Below, piece by piece: positions 1-11,670 of a DNA stretch of 64,000 bases. The notes below the pieces were generated by a model. It did not search any database. It had not been told where the DNA came from and was given only the letters and a program-made list of their open reading frames with translations. Every line of letters begins with the position of its first letter. The stretch's first letter is position 1. The position numbers and the translations under genes are program-made. Source of the stretch: Moelleriella libera RCEF 2490 (Eukaryota; Ascomycota; Sordariomycetes; Hypocreales; Clavicipitaceae); contig AZGY01000022.1 of assembly GCA_001636675.1 (NCBI GenBank), positions 1,296 through 65,295 on the forward strand, written 5' to 3'.

Positions 1-240
1 TATAATTAAATAAATAAAATCTTTAAAATTCTAATTTCTTTATTATTTATATTAAGAAAATTCTAACTTTAATTAAAGGGTTTTAATAATCATAAGTTCT
101 AAAAATAAATTAAAATATATATATTATTTATAATATATTATAATATATTGTAATGTATTATGTAGTAAATATAATACACTACACACTACACTACAAACTA
201 CATCTAAGGGCTAAAAACTACAATACAATACACTACATTA
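1..240. other. AT-rich, gene-free left edge
   Basis: The sequence is almost pure A/T with TA-rich runs and no open frame of interest. It changes abruptly to ordinary composition at about 240. It resembles the longer AT-rich block at the other end of the window. RIP-degraded repeat DNA is the likely explanation in a filamentous ascomycete, but no parent element can be recognised. Confidence 0.7.
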
Positions 241-791
241 AAGCTCTGGTTGCGTGACTCTGAGAAGTACCCTTCAACGCTAAATGTGAAGGCTAGCACG
301 ATCAGCACTCGAACCCAACCCTTCATAAAGCCACCCGGCAGCCCTCCTCCATTTGGCCTTCTCACTATCCGGCCTCTTCATTTCGTAGCTCCGACTAGCT
401 CTACCTAGCTCCCCGGCTGGGTACCCTGACGTAGCTCTGCCGTCTCCTACGCAAAGACAGACGCGCTGCGGGGGTCGAGTCAGTCGTCTAGTGTTGCTTT
501 GCACGCGAGCATTGTCTATTATTAAAGTCGGATCATGCCTGCGCCATCTTTTGGACGCAGGTATTTCTTCATCCTGCCTCAGCCTGGCTTTTGACTTGGA
601 GCCTTGTCGTTCCTCCATCTCTATCTTCCAAGAAATTTGTCCCACAATCATACTCCTTCTTTTTCCCTTTCACCATCACGAAACTTCTGTTTGGAAACTC
701 CTGCCCAACATCAGGATCATCACCGTCAAAGGGTCAGACGTCGAATTTGTTTTTCCCAAGAGGCCATCTCTGCACTTCGATTTCACGAATA
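241..791 (+). promoter_or_regulatory. 5' region of the Pal1-family gene
   Basis: There is no gene here. The last 250 bases before the Pal1 start codon are C/T-rich, as is common in fungal 5' leaders. No convincing TATA box or regulator site was found. Confidence 0.35.
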
Positions 792-2214
792 ATGGGCATC
801 TCGTCTTTTTTCCGTGGCGGCAACAGTCGTCAAAAGCCAGAGAATTCTCGCAGCCACAGCCGGGCGCCCGACTCGGATCTTGAAGACGACGACTACGACA
901 AGCAATGGGTGAGCTCAATCATTCCCTTTTTTTCTATCATTTCCCGTTACGTCGCTCTCGTTTGTCCCTCCCAAGGATCCCTTCAAGGGCCTTCCGCTTC
1001 CTACAATCCGGGAGCTGCATTGCGAGTGCATTGCCGGTTCTCACCCCTCACCAGGGCCGTCAGGGAAAACACTCCAACGTGGCTGTACGCGCGTCTGGCC
1101 ATTGACGATGCCCTACCAGCATCCCACCAGACGCTGGAAGGGGGGCTGCCCTGTGCGTACCATGCATAGGGGTCTCGTCGATGATGTCTTTGGGCCCCCC
1201 CCATGGTTCACCTTACCCTCTCCGGACATGCGACGAACCTCTACGGCTGGTCAGTGCCACGCCGACAAGGCCGGAGGTTGCAACCACCACGAGGTGATGT
1301 AAGGGTCCTTGGCCGCGGAAGCGACGGAGGGAATGCTAGCGACACTAGCACAAGCATCTACACATACAGCGGGACGGTCTTTGGACTCTTTCTTCTAGTC
1401 GATCGGTTGCCCGAGTCGGGTGGAGCACGGCATCGTGTCAATCGACGGACCCTGGACTTGCGTCACCGGTTCCAGCAAAGGCGTCCGCTGCCGCGGTCGG
1501 CTCTTTCGGATGCGTCTCGTTCCTGAAGAAAGCCATGTGCGATGATGCAAGTCCCGCAAGTCATCGCGTTCCACATACAACGCATCATTCTCCTACAACG
1601 ACTTTCTCTGTACTTCCCCTCCACTATTTTTATCCTCGCTTTTCCCTCTTTGGTGGGGGAAGACGGGAATCTTTTGTTTTGACAGCATGGGGTCGCTGCC
1701 TTTTTTTTCCTGAGATTCGCCCACATTTCCGCAGCTGGCATCTCCACCTCCCACCACCTGCCACCGACTCTTTTCTCCCCACCACACTCCACCCCTTACG
1801 CGTAATCAGCTGTCGTCCCATTGCACGATGCTAACAGCCAACAGGCCAAAAGATATCTTCTGGATCCATTGACTGCGCCCGAGCCAAGTCAAGAAACTGG
1901 CCTTGGCACGTCTCACGTCAACCCGTACCGGGTTGCTATGCAGGCGCAGGGGCAGCAGCAGCAACACACCTCGGCCAGAAATGGCAAGCAAAAGGCTCGC
2001 AGACAGCTCCCGGGCTCCACATCCCCGCCGCCGTCGTCGTCGCGGTCGCCAGGGACAGGGCCAGGAGTTGGGGCTGGGGGTCTGCATCGATATCCCACTC
2101 CTCCTGGCTCGGCCAGCCCCACTTCTCTGTCCTTCGACCCTGAGCAGTTGTCGACGTCATTCCCGTGGCCGGCGCATGCCCCATCATCAACATCTCTTTC
2201 CGGCACTCCTCCTA

Positions 2215-2278
2215 AGTCAAGTCAGGGGGGTATGGAACACACTAGTAGGCAATGGAACACCCTAATCGGGTTTAGCGC
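2215..2278 (+). repeat. Left terminal inverted repeat of the pogo element
   Basis: 64 bp, beginning AGTCAAGTCAGGGGGG. It is identical to the reverse complement of 4067-4130. It starts immediately after the TA at 2213-2214. Confidence 0.95.
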
Positions 2279-2415
2279 TTTGATTACATAAGCTGTTTAT
2301 ATAATACGCCCGGCGTTCGTGTATAAATTCCTCGCCCGCCGGCTAGTTCAATCAATGCAACTTGCACCTTCATTTACCTCAAACAAGACCCACTTTTCTA
2401 TTTTTTGGACCAATC

Positions 2416-4029
2416 ATGAGCGACCAGGAACAGAACCTCCGGAACGCTATAGCGTTTTTCCGAGCCTCGGATCTTTCAGTCCGGGCAGTGGCGCAACAAT
2501 TTTCCGTCCCCCACGTGACCCTGCGGCGCCGATTGAAAGGTGGGGCAAGCCGCGAGCAGGCCAATCAGAACACGCAAAAGCTATCGCCCCACCAAGAGGC
2601 TAAGCTCGTTGATTGGATCATTATGCAGGACCGATTAGGCCTAGCGCCGACCCATGAGCACGTGCGCTACATTGCATCACGTGTGCTATCCGAAAGTGGG
2701 TCGGATGCTTACGTAGGCAAGACGTGGGTCCCGGCCTTCCTAAAACGGCATCCAGAAGTAGGGACCCTCCGGTCGCAGCCAATCACAAGCGTGCGCGCGA
2801 CCCACACCACGACCGAGTGCATCCAAAAGTGGTTTAGGCTCTTTAAAGACCCCCGCATCTGCGCAATCGGACCGGAACGCCGCTGGAATATGGACGAATC
2901 GGGCCTAGCCGAGGGGCAGGGGTTAAATAGGCTTGTGATTGGCCAATCCAGGCGCCGGGCGGCCGTTACGGTCGCCGGCAGCTCACGTGACTGGATTACG
3001 GCTATTAAGTGCGTCTCTGCGATTGGCCAGTTTCTTGCCCCACTAATTATTTTCGAGGCCACCGGATCCGCCCCACAAAACACGTGGTTTCCAACCGACC
3101 TAGACCAAAACGGGCAATCGTGGCATTTTTCCCTTTCCAAAAACAGCTAGACTACGAACGAAATTGCAATTCATTAGTTAAAAGAGGTCTTTATCCCAGG
3201 AACTAGGCCTAAAAAGGCTAGCCTAGACCCTAATCCGGCTAATCATGAGCAATTACTAATCCTAGATGGGCATGGCTCGCACGTGACTAGCGAGTTTATG
3301 TAGGTCTGCTTTAAAAACACTATATTTTTGCTATTTTTACCGCCACACACATCACACGTTTTACAACCTTTGGATCTAGCCGTTTTTGGCCCAATTAAAC
3401 ACTATTATCGGAAGGCCTATAATGCAGAGCTCTTATTAGTCAAAAATAGCACTAGTCCAAAGACACTATACCTAATTTGTTATAGTGCGGCAAGAAAAGC
3501 GGGTCTAACCGCAAAAAACATCCAATTAGGGTGGCAGGCCTCGGGCCTTTGGCCTTTGAATTTAGCAAGACCCCTGACCTCTCGATATATAATTGGAAAC
3601 ATAAGTGGGTCCGAAGACCCTGCCGAGCCAATCACAGATCCGGATTTAGAGCCCTTGCCAACTCCGGCTAGCTCAAAAGACCTTCGAAAGCTTTTAAAAA
3701 AAACATTCGATAAAATAATACTCGGACCCACTCAGCGATGCCTCTTTCGGAAAGTGGAGAAAAGATTCGACCAATTAGAGGTCGAGCTAGCCCTCTTACG
3801 TAATCAAAATCAGCAAATGGAAGCAAGGCTAAACCAAATTTGCCCTAAACCACGGGCTAAAGTTACAAAACTAGACCCGAATAGGTATTTTTTCAACATT
3901 AAAGATTTAAATCTTGCATTAGCCTCAAACATTATTACCCGATCGGGTGATCCGAAAATTAGCCTAGCCGAATTTGAACATATGTGCTATAATTGGCAGC
4001 TTGGGTCCTTGCCCGGCGACCTAGACTAG
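2416..4029 (+). pseudogene. pogo-family transposase with three TAG stops
   Basis: The frame runs uninterrupted by indels from the ATG at 2416 to the TAG at 4027-4029 (538 codons). In order it shows an N-terminal psq-type helix-turn-helix (about residues 10-50), a CENP-B/Tc5-type helix-turn-helix (about 70-120) and a DDE_1 superfamily nuclease. All three candidate catalytic aspartates are still encoded: NMDESG (Asp codon 2893), LDGHGS (Asp codon 3265) and LQPLD (Asp codon 3373). Three in-frame TAG codons lie at 3148, 3175 and 3301. In related transposases these positions are typically Trp, as in the W after EFM. Each fits a single TGG-to-TAG change, which is a C-to-T change at CpA on the other strand. 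The catalytic core is therefore interrupted by point mutations only. Confidence 0.9.
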
Positions 4030-4066
4030 CTTATATAATCAGATTACCTAAGCCTTTTATGGGCCT

Positions 4067-4130
4067 GCGCTAAACCCGATTAGGGTGTTCCATTGCCTAC
4101 TAGTGTGTTCCATACCCCCCTGACTTGACT
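4067..4130 (-). repeat. Right terminal inverted repeat of the pogo element
   Basis: A perfect 64-bp inverted copy of 2215-2278. It is followed directly by the second TA target copy at 4131-4132. Confidence 0.95.
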
Positions 4131-5174
4131 TAGATCTCCGTCTTCTTCAACTGCCCAATCCCACTCCCGCAGTTCGAGCCCCCCGAAAAACTTGCCGAGA
4201 TTATCGCAAAATCCTTTCCGAGAGCCAGATTCATCAATTGCATCCAGATCCTCGAGACCTGGCCATTTGCGCACCCATTCTGACCATCCCCGCGGTCCGA
4301 GTGATACCACTACTTTTGTCCGCCGCAGCAACTCCGTGAGACAGCGTTTTCCCGGCGACATGTCTCACCGACCACTTGATATGATCAAACGCGATGCCAG
4401 GGCCGCGGACCGGCCTATTCGCCAACGCAAGGGCATTTGTGAAACTGATATGATCGACTCACTTGACACAGTTGGCGGCGGGCCCTACCACCATGGCGGG
4501 CCTTACGATGCCACACTCATCAGCCGCAACCTGAGCAAAAAGTATTCCCCTGTCGCGGCTGTGCAGAGATCCAATCTTGAAGCATTACGTGCCACACCAC
4601 GAGAGAACATTGTCGACTCGTTGACCAAGCATGTTCCCCTCCAAGGCACTTCGACCATTCCGCCCGGCGCGCGAGACATGAGTGGCCGTGTCATGCACTA
4701 CAAAGAAGGTGCCGACCTCATGAGGGAACCTGACGCACCCGGCGGTGCATACAAACGGTGGGACCATGGCGTCGTAAGTGTCCTCTCGTGCAATGACCAT
4801 ATCGATGCGACGTGCATTCAACGACGGGAAACTAACTCCAAATCAAGCAATACCACCCCGATGATCTCAAGGGCAAGGGAGAGCCGTCATTTACCATAGA
4901 GAGGGAACTGAAAAAGGGCAAGGGCCACAGACATCACCAGAGCGACCCCACTGAGTTCGAAATGCACCCAGTCAGCCGACACAGCAAGCAGGCCCTGTCG
5001 CGCCAACGCAGCATCAGCCAGACAGGCGAGGCCTCGTCGAGCGACGCTCGCCGCGTTAATGACAGCGCGCCGCGCCGCAGGAACACAACCGGCAAGACAC
5101 TCAGCGAAGGGCTTAAGAAGCGCTTCGCCGGCTCACGCCGAAAGAATGACGCCATCACCGAGGTCGCTCACTAG

Positions 5175-6032
5175 CTTAATCATGGCCGTCTTAGCTTTCA
5201 TTCTGCGTTAACAACAGGACTACGTCGGCGCAATGGCGTTTGGGATCGTGGGTTGAAAAATGACACTTTGGGCGGTATGACGACAGATTGCTTCGCAAGT
5301 ATTTGGTGAAGGTTTCGGACGCGCTCGCAAGTATATGTTTATGTAGCAATCAGTTTTGTTTGGTGAAGGCGATTAGCTGTTGTCCTGGAATATTTCATGG
5401 TGCAAGCTATCAGGCGACGTACCAGCTGTGAACGCCTCTTACACCAAAGCGTTCGCTCTCAGGCTTGGATGGTCACTTCCATGGTCAGGGCTATGTTGAA
5501 TTATTGCCTTTATACCGCATTAATAATATGGACTATATCAAAAGTACACGGATCATTTCAAGATAGCCCCAGTAGGCGAGACACCTTTATTCCCCTTTTT
5601 TTTTAGGGGCAGTCCCAGTATTGTATGCCTTTGCACCCCGATGGTTCGAGCTCTTCAACCGCCGTGAATAACGCAAGCACCAATTCGATCACCGAATCCA
5701 CAAGTTCGATTCATGCTAGAAGTGTAAGCATGCTTCTTAGTGCGCAGTTTCCATCCCGGTCTCAGACGCAGAGTATGTGTCCGAGGCAAAACTGACATAA
5801 TCCTGGGAAGCATGAAGTCAACGGATGCTGGTAGGTACCGCGCTCAACATCCAATCACTGTCAGGAAGGTAATATTTACTTGGGAGTTAGATACAGAGTT
5901 GGGATAATACGGTGGTAAGCACGAGTGGCGGTACGGTAGAGCTTTTGCTATCGATAACTTGACATACGACTTATTCTGGCGCTATGCGCGGTCAAGTCCC
6001 CGAGCGGCATTGCACAGCCACCTACGGCGCAA
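5175..6032. other. Intergenic, Pal1 to AspRS (convergent)
   Basis: This is the 3' flank of two convergent genes. Short open frames here (for example 5397-5606) have no recognisable family or splice context. Nothing further can be supported. Confidence 0.6.
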
Positions 6033-8280
6033 TCAGGGCTTCCCTCGCAGCTGCAGCCCATAGGGGCCGAGCTGCTCGTTGCTCAATTTGCTGGGCGACT
6101 GCACGAACGGATCTTCGCCCTTCATCGTCTTCGGAAAGGCGATCACGTCCCGCACGGTAGAGGTATCCGTCAGCAGAGCAGTCAGCCTGTCGAAGCCGAG
6201 CGCGAAGCCAGCGTGCGGTGGACAGCCCGATCTCAATGCATCGAACAGGTGGGCAAAGTCCTGGATGCGCGCGTCGCTCATCTTGAGCACGTGGCGCATG
6301 ATGAACTCTTGGACATCGGCCACGTGAATACGCTGGCTGCCGCCGCCAATCTCGACTCCATTGAGTACAAGGTCGTAGGCGGCGCTCTTTGACTCCAAGG
6401 GATTCGTGAACAGCAACTCCAGATCTTTGGCGCTAAGCGGCGCCGTGAAGGGATGATGCGCGGCGGCAATGCCGGCTGCGCCCCCCTGACCTGGTTCGCC
6501 CTCCTCGACTGGCTTGAACATGGGGAACTCTGTCACCCACACAAACTGCAACGACTTCGGGTCCCCGAGCTTTGGCTTTTCTATGAAGCCCCGATCGACA
6601 AGGGCTTTCCAAAGAGCCGTTCGCAGGTCGCCGAGCTTGGTGGATCCGAGACAGTACTGCCCGCGAGGCTTTGCTCGGGCTTGAAAGACGACCAAGTCAC
6701 CGTCACTGAGTTCCTTTCCCTCAGAGAGCCTGGCGAGTACCCCTTCGTACTCAAAGCCCAGCGATGAGAACCCACAAAGCGGTTGCCGTGAATCATAAAT
6801 GAGAATCTGCGGCTTCCCGTCAGGGTTATCTGCCAGCGCCGGTGGCAAGTTGTCCATGAAGTCAACGACAAATTTCCGGACTTCAGACGTTGCGCATTCA
6901 TTCAGGGGAAAGGTGAAGGCTTCGATGAGTGGGTCTGGATGATGGGTGATCATGCCGACAAAGCTGCTGTAGGGTCCTGTGTCCTCAATTGAATGTATCT
7001 GCGTTACCGTCAGTATGGCGACGTTTATCAAGTGTTCGTGGAGGGGACAAACCCTGTTTGGGATTCTGAGGTCTGGCTTGTCCGATCCGTACGCAAGGAT
7101 GCTCTCAGCGAAAGTGAGGTAGGTGAGTGCATGGGTGGAGTCATCAGCAGGTGAGCGATGACCTCGATGGTGGTGACCACCGACGACTGGTATCCTTGCT
7201 CCTCGAATGTCTTGGTAAGATTTCGAAGGCTGAAGCCGTGACAACGACCCTGAGATTATGTCATTTACATCTTGTCGAACCTGGGCTGGACCAGCAAAAG
7301 CCCACTCCATATCAAGCTAGAGTCTTCCTGTCAGCGCCATCATAAAGAATGAACTGTTTACTGTCTTACACACTTGGGAAAATTCGGGCTGTCGATCCGC
7401 ACGTAGGTCTTCGTCTCTGTAGCAGCGAGCCCATTGCATGTACCGGCCAATGCCACTGGCCATGAGCACTTGCTTGTATTGCTGAGGGCTTTGACTCAGC
7501 GCATACGCAGATCCTCGTTGTCTTGTCGGAACTAAGAATTCCCTTGCCCCTTCAGAAGTTGACTTGAAAAGGGTCGGTGTCTCAATGTCGATGAATCCCT
7601 TATCCAGCAACTGTTGGCTGAGCTGCCCTTTCAGCCATGATCGGAATTTGAGGCGCGCATGGAGCTCCGGATGAAAACGAATCTGGAGATGCCGTCTTGT
7701 CTGTGGGAACTGGACGTCAGGGGTGACTATCAGATTCTTGGGAACATTGTTCAGTGCTCGGATGTCCTTGAGATACAACGTTCGCTTGGCTGAGTCTTGG
7801 TTTTGTGCACTCTCCGCGGCCGGTGTTAACGGTGCTGTCTGCGTCGTAGCGATGACGGGCGCGAACGCGGGGATCTGGCGAAACGCTGCATGGGAACTTG
7901 AATCGCCATCCACATGAGAGCAAAGCTGCACGACCTCGCCCGATGTCGTTGTCAGGTCGGCGAAGGACAAGTGTTTTCCAATATTCCGTCGCTTACCAAG
8001 AAATCCGGTCACAACGTTGTCAGGCTTGGTTGACGGAAGGTTATTGACATCGTAGACTGCACTGATCGGTTAGTGAAGGGGTGGCTGCCAATTTCGCGAC
8101 AAGCTCACATCTGCTCCAGAGGTCCAACAGCTCTTTTTGCTCTGTCTGTGATGATGCACAGTGGCTAGGGGACTGACTGGAGTAGCTTCGCCGGCTTGCT
8201 TCGCTTTGCAGGGCGCATGGATATGGTAGCCTCGGTTTCACACGGCGCGTCTTAATGCCACAGCGCGCAAATATGCGCAT
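6033..8280 (-). CDS. MSD1: Mitochondrial aspartyl-tRNA synthetase
   Basis: Class II synthetase that charges tRNA-Asp, here the organellar form. Three exons: 8109-8280, 7374-8056 and 6033-7316 (introns 52 and 57 nt), giving 712 residues. The N-terminus is rich in Arg and Ser and poor in acids, as expected for a mitochondrial presequence. An OB-fold anticodon-binding region precedes the catalytic domain. Motif 2 reads RCYRDEDLRADRQPEF (ending near residue 283). Motif 3 reads GFALGFDRL near residue 655 and supplies the ATP-binding arginine. The distance between motifs 2 and 3 matches the bacterial-type AspRS with its inserted GAD-like domain. The first intron uses GTGAGC and the second GTGTGT; the second was chosen because it restores the conserved QLDME junction. 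No sign of damage. Confidence 0.93.
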
Positions 8281-9551
8281 GATTGCAAAGCATCCACGAC
8301 TTCACCTGTTGTTGGTGCGATCAATTCGTCGGTCATCAACGTCTGTTCTGCCATCTGATGCCGCCTGGCTAGACCCCACTCGCCCTTAAAAACTCAGCAA
8401 GCCCCACGCGTAGATCACCCTTTCTTCTTTTCTCCTTATGACCCTTCCATTCAAATAAGTGTATGTCAACGACTGAACGCGCTTCCTTGAGGGCAAATGC
8501 TAATTTGATTTCGCAGATGATGAGAAACGCGTGCCAAATATGAATCAGGTATTATCCCGACCTACTGCAAACTCTTCCTTCGGGGCTCAAGTGGTTTGCT
8601 GCGAGTCGAGGATAGATATCATGAAATAAGCGTCCGACACACCGACCTTGTTACTTATCGGACGCGATGACAAAAAGCTCTGATTTATTAAGAATGGAAG
8701 TCTTTCCTTGTCCCTTTCTTTGAGTTTTCGCATTTGTGGCTTTGAGCAGTGTTCAAGAGTCTGGCGTCCCAGGAGAATCACTCGACATCGATATTTTCGC
8801 CTAGGGCTGTACGATACGCAAACCATTTACAGTAGCTGCGCCTGCCAAGTGGTTCGCGTGCGCAAAAAAGCTGCCGGTTTGCATGAAAAGTTCGTGCTAT
8901 GGTGGACCGTTTCATGGTTTGTCTGCGCTGAATTCAAGGGCCCGCTGTCATGTTTGGTTCTACAGTCAACAAGGGTCGGCAAACCTAGTTTCGTGACTGT
9001 ACGTACACGATGAGCATTGAGCGCTGGGAGCCTGGCCGAAATCACGGCAAATGCAAATACAAAGTGGAGTGATTGCAGTGTTCATCTAATCTAATTTTTT
9101 TTGCATGGTGTTTCCACCCTGTAAACAATCTCTCCGTACAATTCGCCAAGCAGTGGCCTCTGAACTCGCTGCACGTCGCGACGGGTTCGTAGATGCAACA
9201 CTTCGAGGCTGGCCAATCACGGGTGTGTTTTGAGGATCTGGCCTGTGACGAAATGCATTGGAAACTTGTTCTGTCTGGTGCCACACCGCACGCCGCACGC
9301 CGCGAGCATTGCAGACGGGAGTGCCCCACCAGGCCAGCTGCCACGCGCAATCAACCAAACTCCAGGAGCTCCACCCCCCCCCGAGTTCGGTTGCGGCCAA
9401 CCAGACCCGAGGAGCCTGACCTCATGCCGTCTGTGCCCAGCCCGCTCCCCTCTCTCTTTCTCATCACCCATTGCCAGCCAAACATCATTAAATCTCCCAG
9501 TCTGCCTGCCAAAGGAGCGGAACCCTGTCGACAGGGCCGATCGGTCGCAAT
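8281..9551. promoter_or_regulatory. Divergent promoter region, AspRS / AP180-like
   Basis: About 1.27 kb separates the two start codons. The stretch just before the AP180-like start is C-rich (about 9340-9550), as in many fungal 5' leaders. Open frames here overlap each other on both strands and match nothing I know. Confidence 0.45.
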
Positions 9552-11670
9552 ATGTCGGGCTCATTCGAAAAGTCCGTCAAAGGCGCCACTAAGATCAAAG
9601 TATGCGAGCTTCCTGATGCGTGCATTAATTCCATTACAGCCCGTCCCTCTCGAACTCGTCCCATTTACACCGGAAATCGGAAGTGAGCTGACCAAGTCGT
9701 TTCTCCATCACAGAATGCGCCGCCCAAGACGAAATACATCGAGCACCTCCTCATCGCAACTCACTCGGGTGATGCCGGCGTCGGCGAGGTGTTTCGCTCG
9801 TTGCAATACCGGCTGCGAGACTCTACATGGACCGTCGTTCTCAAAAGTCTGCTCACCGTGCATCTCATGATTCTGGAAGGCTCGCCAGATGTGACGCTTG
9901 CCTTTATTTCGAAGCACCGAAGTATTCTGGGAGTCGGTCATTTCACGGATGGTCGGTTCAGTGTTGCCACCTCCATAGGCGATTCAACGTTTACTGATGT
10001 CATCTCTTAGCTCAAACTCAGGGCCGAAACATTCGACACTATGCGGGATATTTGACCGAACGGGCGCGGGGCTGGCGCGACACCAAAACAGACTGGGTCC
10101 GTTCGAATGATTCCAGACTAGAGAAGCTCAGCGTGGAAAAGGGCCTGCTCAGAGAAACAGAATCCGTCCAGAGTCAATTGGCGGCTCTGGTTAAATGCGA
10201 CGTGAGTTTGTTGCCAAAGTGGCAGGCTTCATCGCACTGACTCAGCGACTCGCAGGTTCTTGAGTGCGAGCCCGAAAATGAAATCACTATAGCTATCTTC
10301 AGACTATTGGTACTGGACTTGCTGGCGCTTTTTCAAGTTCTCAACCAAGGTCTCATCAATGTGCTCGGTTCGTCGATTCTGCTGTCATTGTGTTGAATGG
10401 GACATGTTAGCTCATCCCAGCAACTATAGGTCACTTCTTCGAAATGTCCAAAACAGACGCTGAAAGGGCCATGGAGATTTACCGCACATTCACTCGACAA
10501 ACGGACCTGGTGGTGCAATACCTAAGCTCCGCCCGCCTGCATGAGCATCATACTCGTGTCGAAGTTCCCAAATTGAAGCATGCTCCTGTTAATCTCGGTC
10601 GTCAGCTCGAAGAGTATCTGAATGACCCCGATTTTGAGATCCATCGACGACAGTACTTGGCCGAGCAGGATGCCAAGCGGAAGGGGGGATCTTCGCGAAA
10701 TGGGAAACCTGACTTTTCCAAATCGCTACCCAAGACGAATACGAACAGCAACAATCCTTTCCCGAGTGTGCCAGACGCCAAAACGGGAGCAAACAAAGGC
10801 AACGATGACCTCATCGATTTCTTTGGCTCCATAGAGCAAAACCAGACCCCGATGCCAATCAATACTCAGCAAACTGCCACGCCTTTCCAAGCGCAACAGA
10901 CAGCCATGCCATTTCCCCAAAACGGATTCGCGCCGCAGCCGACCGGATTCGTTCCGAATACAATGTTTCAACAAAACGCAACTGATGGATTCGCGCAGCC
11001 GCAGCCGCAACAGCCACAGCAACCACAACCCCTGCAACCGAACTTTACGGGAGCTGGCTTTGGAGGGTTCACACCGCAGCCCAGCTTTCAACCAGGTGCT
11101 CTGGGCTCTATACCTCAGAATTCAGAAGTAGCCTTCCAGCCCCAACCCCAAAATTTTCAGTCGATCCCGCAACAATCAATGCAAACGGGTCAATTTCCTC
11201 TGCAGCCAATGCAGACGGGCACAAACCCGTTCAGACAGTCTATGATCATGATGCAGCCTACAGGCATACAGCAAACCAGCCCATCACCATTCTCGTCGCC
11301 ATCAGCGGCGGCACAGCAAGTCAATCGGCAATCAACGAATCCATTCGCCCGGGCCCAGCAGCAGAACACGAGTTCATATCAGACCTCGACACCTCTGCAA
11401 GCTCAACCTACGGGAACTAATCCGTTTGCGAGGAACAACTTCCAGCAACAACAGCTCCAGTCGCCTGGCCAGCAGCAAGCGCAAATCACCGGTGCTCTGG
11501 CGCCTCAGGCGACGGGCGCGACGAACCCTTTTCGGCACGGCGCCTTTGTCAATCATGCCACGGGCATGGGCTGGCAGCACAATCAGAGCGTCATCGGCGG
11601 TGGCCTTGACCAGCTTCAGACAGTCCCTGTGTTCCCACGCCCGGCGCAGCAAACTCCATGGCAGCAGTAA
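9552..11670 (+). CDS. YAP1801: AP180/CALM endocytic adaptor (ANTH domain)
   Basis: A clathrin adaptor that binds PtdIns(4,5)P2 through its ANTH domain and recruits clathrin and EH-domain proteins at the plasma membrane. Five exons: 9552-9599, 9714-9951, 10011-10201, 10256-10367 and 10430-11670, giving 609 residues. The N-terminus reads SFEKSVKGATKIKNAPPKTK across the first junction and carries the lysine-rich lipid-binding surface of ANTH proteins. The ANTH fold continues through YRLRDSTWTV to about residue 280. The rest is disordered, Gln/Pro-rich and contains NPF motifs (TNPFRQ, TNPFAR twice, TNPFRH) that bind EH domains, as in yeast Yap1801/1802 and Pan1 partners. The introns are 114, 59, 54 and 62 nt. 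The donor of the second intron (GTCGGT) is atypical, but the frame and family alignment leave no better choice. Confidence 0.93.

Larger units (their letters stand above)
2215..4130 (+). mobile_element. pogo/Fot1-type Tc1-mariner DNA transposon
   Basis: The element is complete and 1916 bp long. It is bounded by identical 64-bp inverted repeats (2215-2278 and 4067-4130) and flanked on both sides by TA (2213-2214 and 4131-4132), the target duplication typical of Tc1/mariner/pogo elements. It carries one transposase frame in the same orientation as the Pal1 gene it interrupts. Identical terminal repeats imply recent activity, yet the transposase has three in-frame stops. It is therefore probably non-autonomous now, but could be mobilised by a relative elsewhere. 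The first half has a GC content like the host genes, while the part after about 3120 is visibly AT-richer. Confidence 0.95.
792..5174 (+). pseudogene. pal1: Pal1-family cell morphology gene, split by a transposon
   Basis: Pal1 proteins act at cell tips and endocytic or membrane-associated sites and help keep cells cylindrical in fission yeast. Proposed exons are 792-908, 1845-2212, then after the transposon 4131-4773 and 4848-5174. The first intron is long (909-1844); the last is 74 nt with a GTAAGT donor. The conserved Pal1 core lies after the insertion, from about 4430 to 4770, and includes PYHHGGPYDAT and a stretch beginning TPRENIVDSL. The tail is basic. Ignoring the element and one copy of its TA target duplication, the coding length is 1455 nt, a multiple of three, and the frame runs straight across the junction. 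As found, reading from the first half enters the left terminal repeat and stops at 2289-2291, giving about 187 residues without the Pal1 core. This allele should therefore be null unless the element excises. Family assignment is strong; the exon 1 junction is less certain. Confidence 0.85.

Noticed and set aside
3148..3330. Frameshift in the transposase
   Set aside because: The two open pieces lie in the same frame. Only in-frame TAG codons separate them, so no frameshift is needed.
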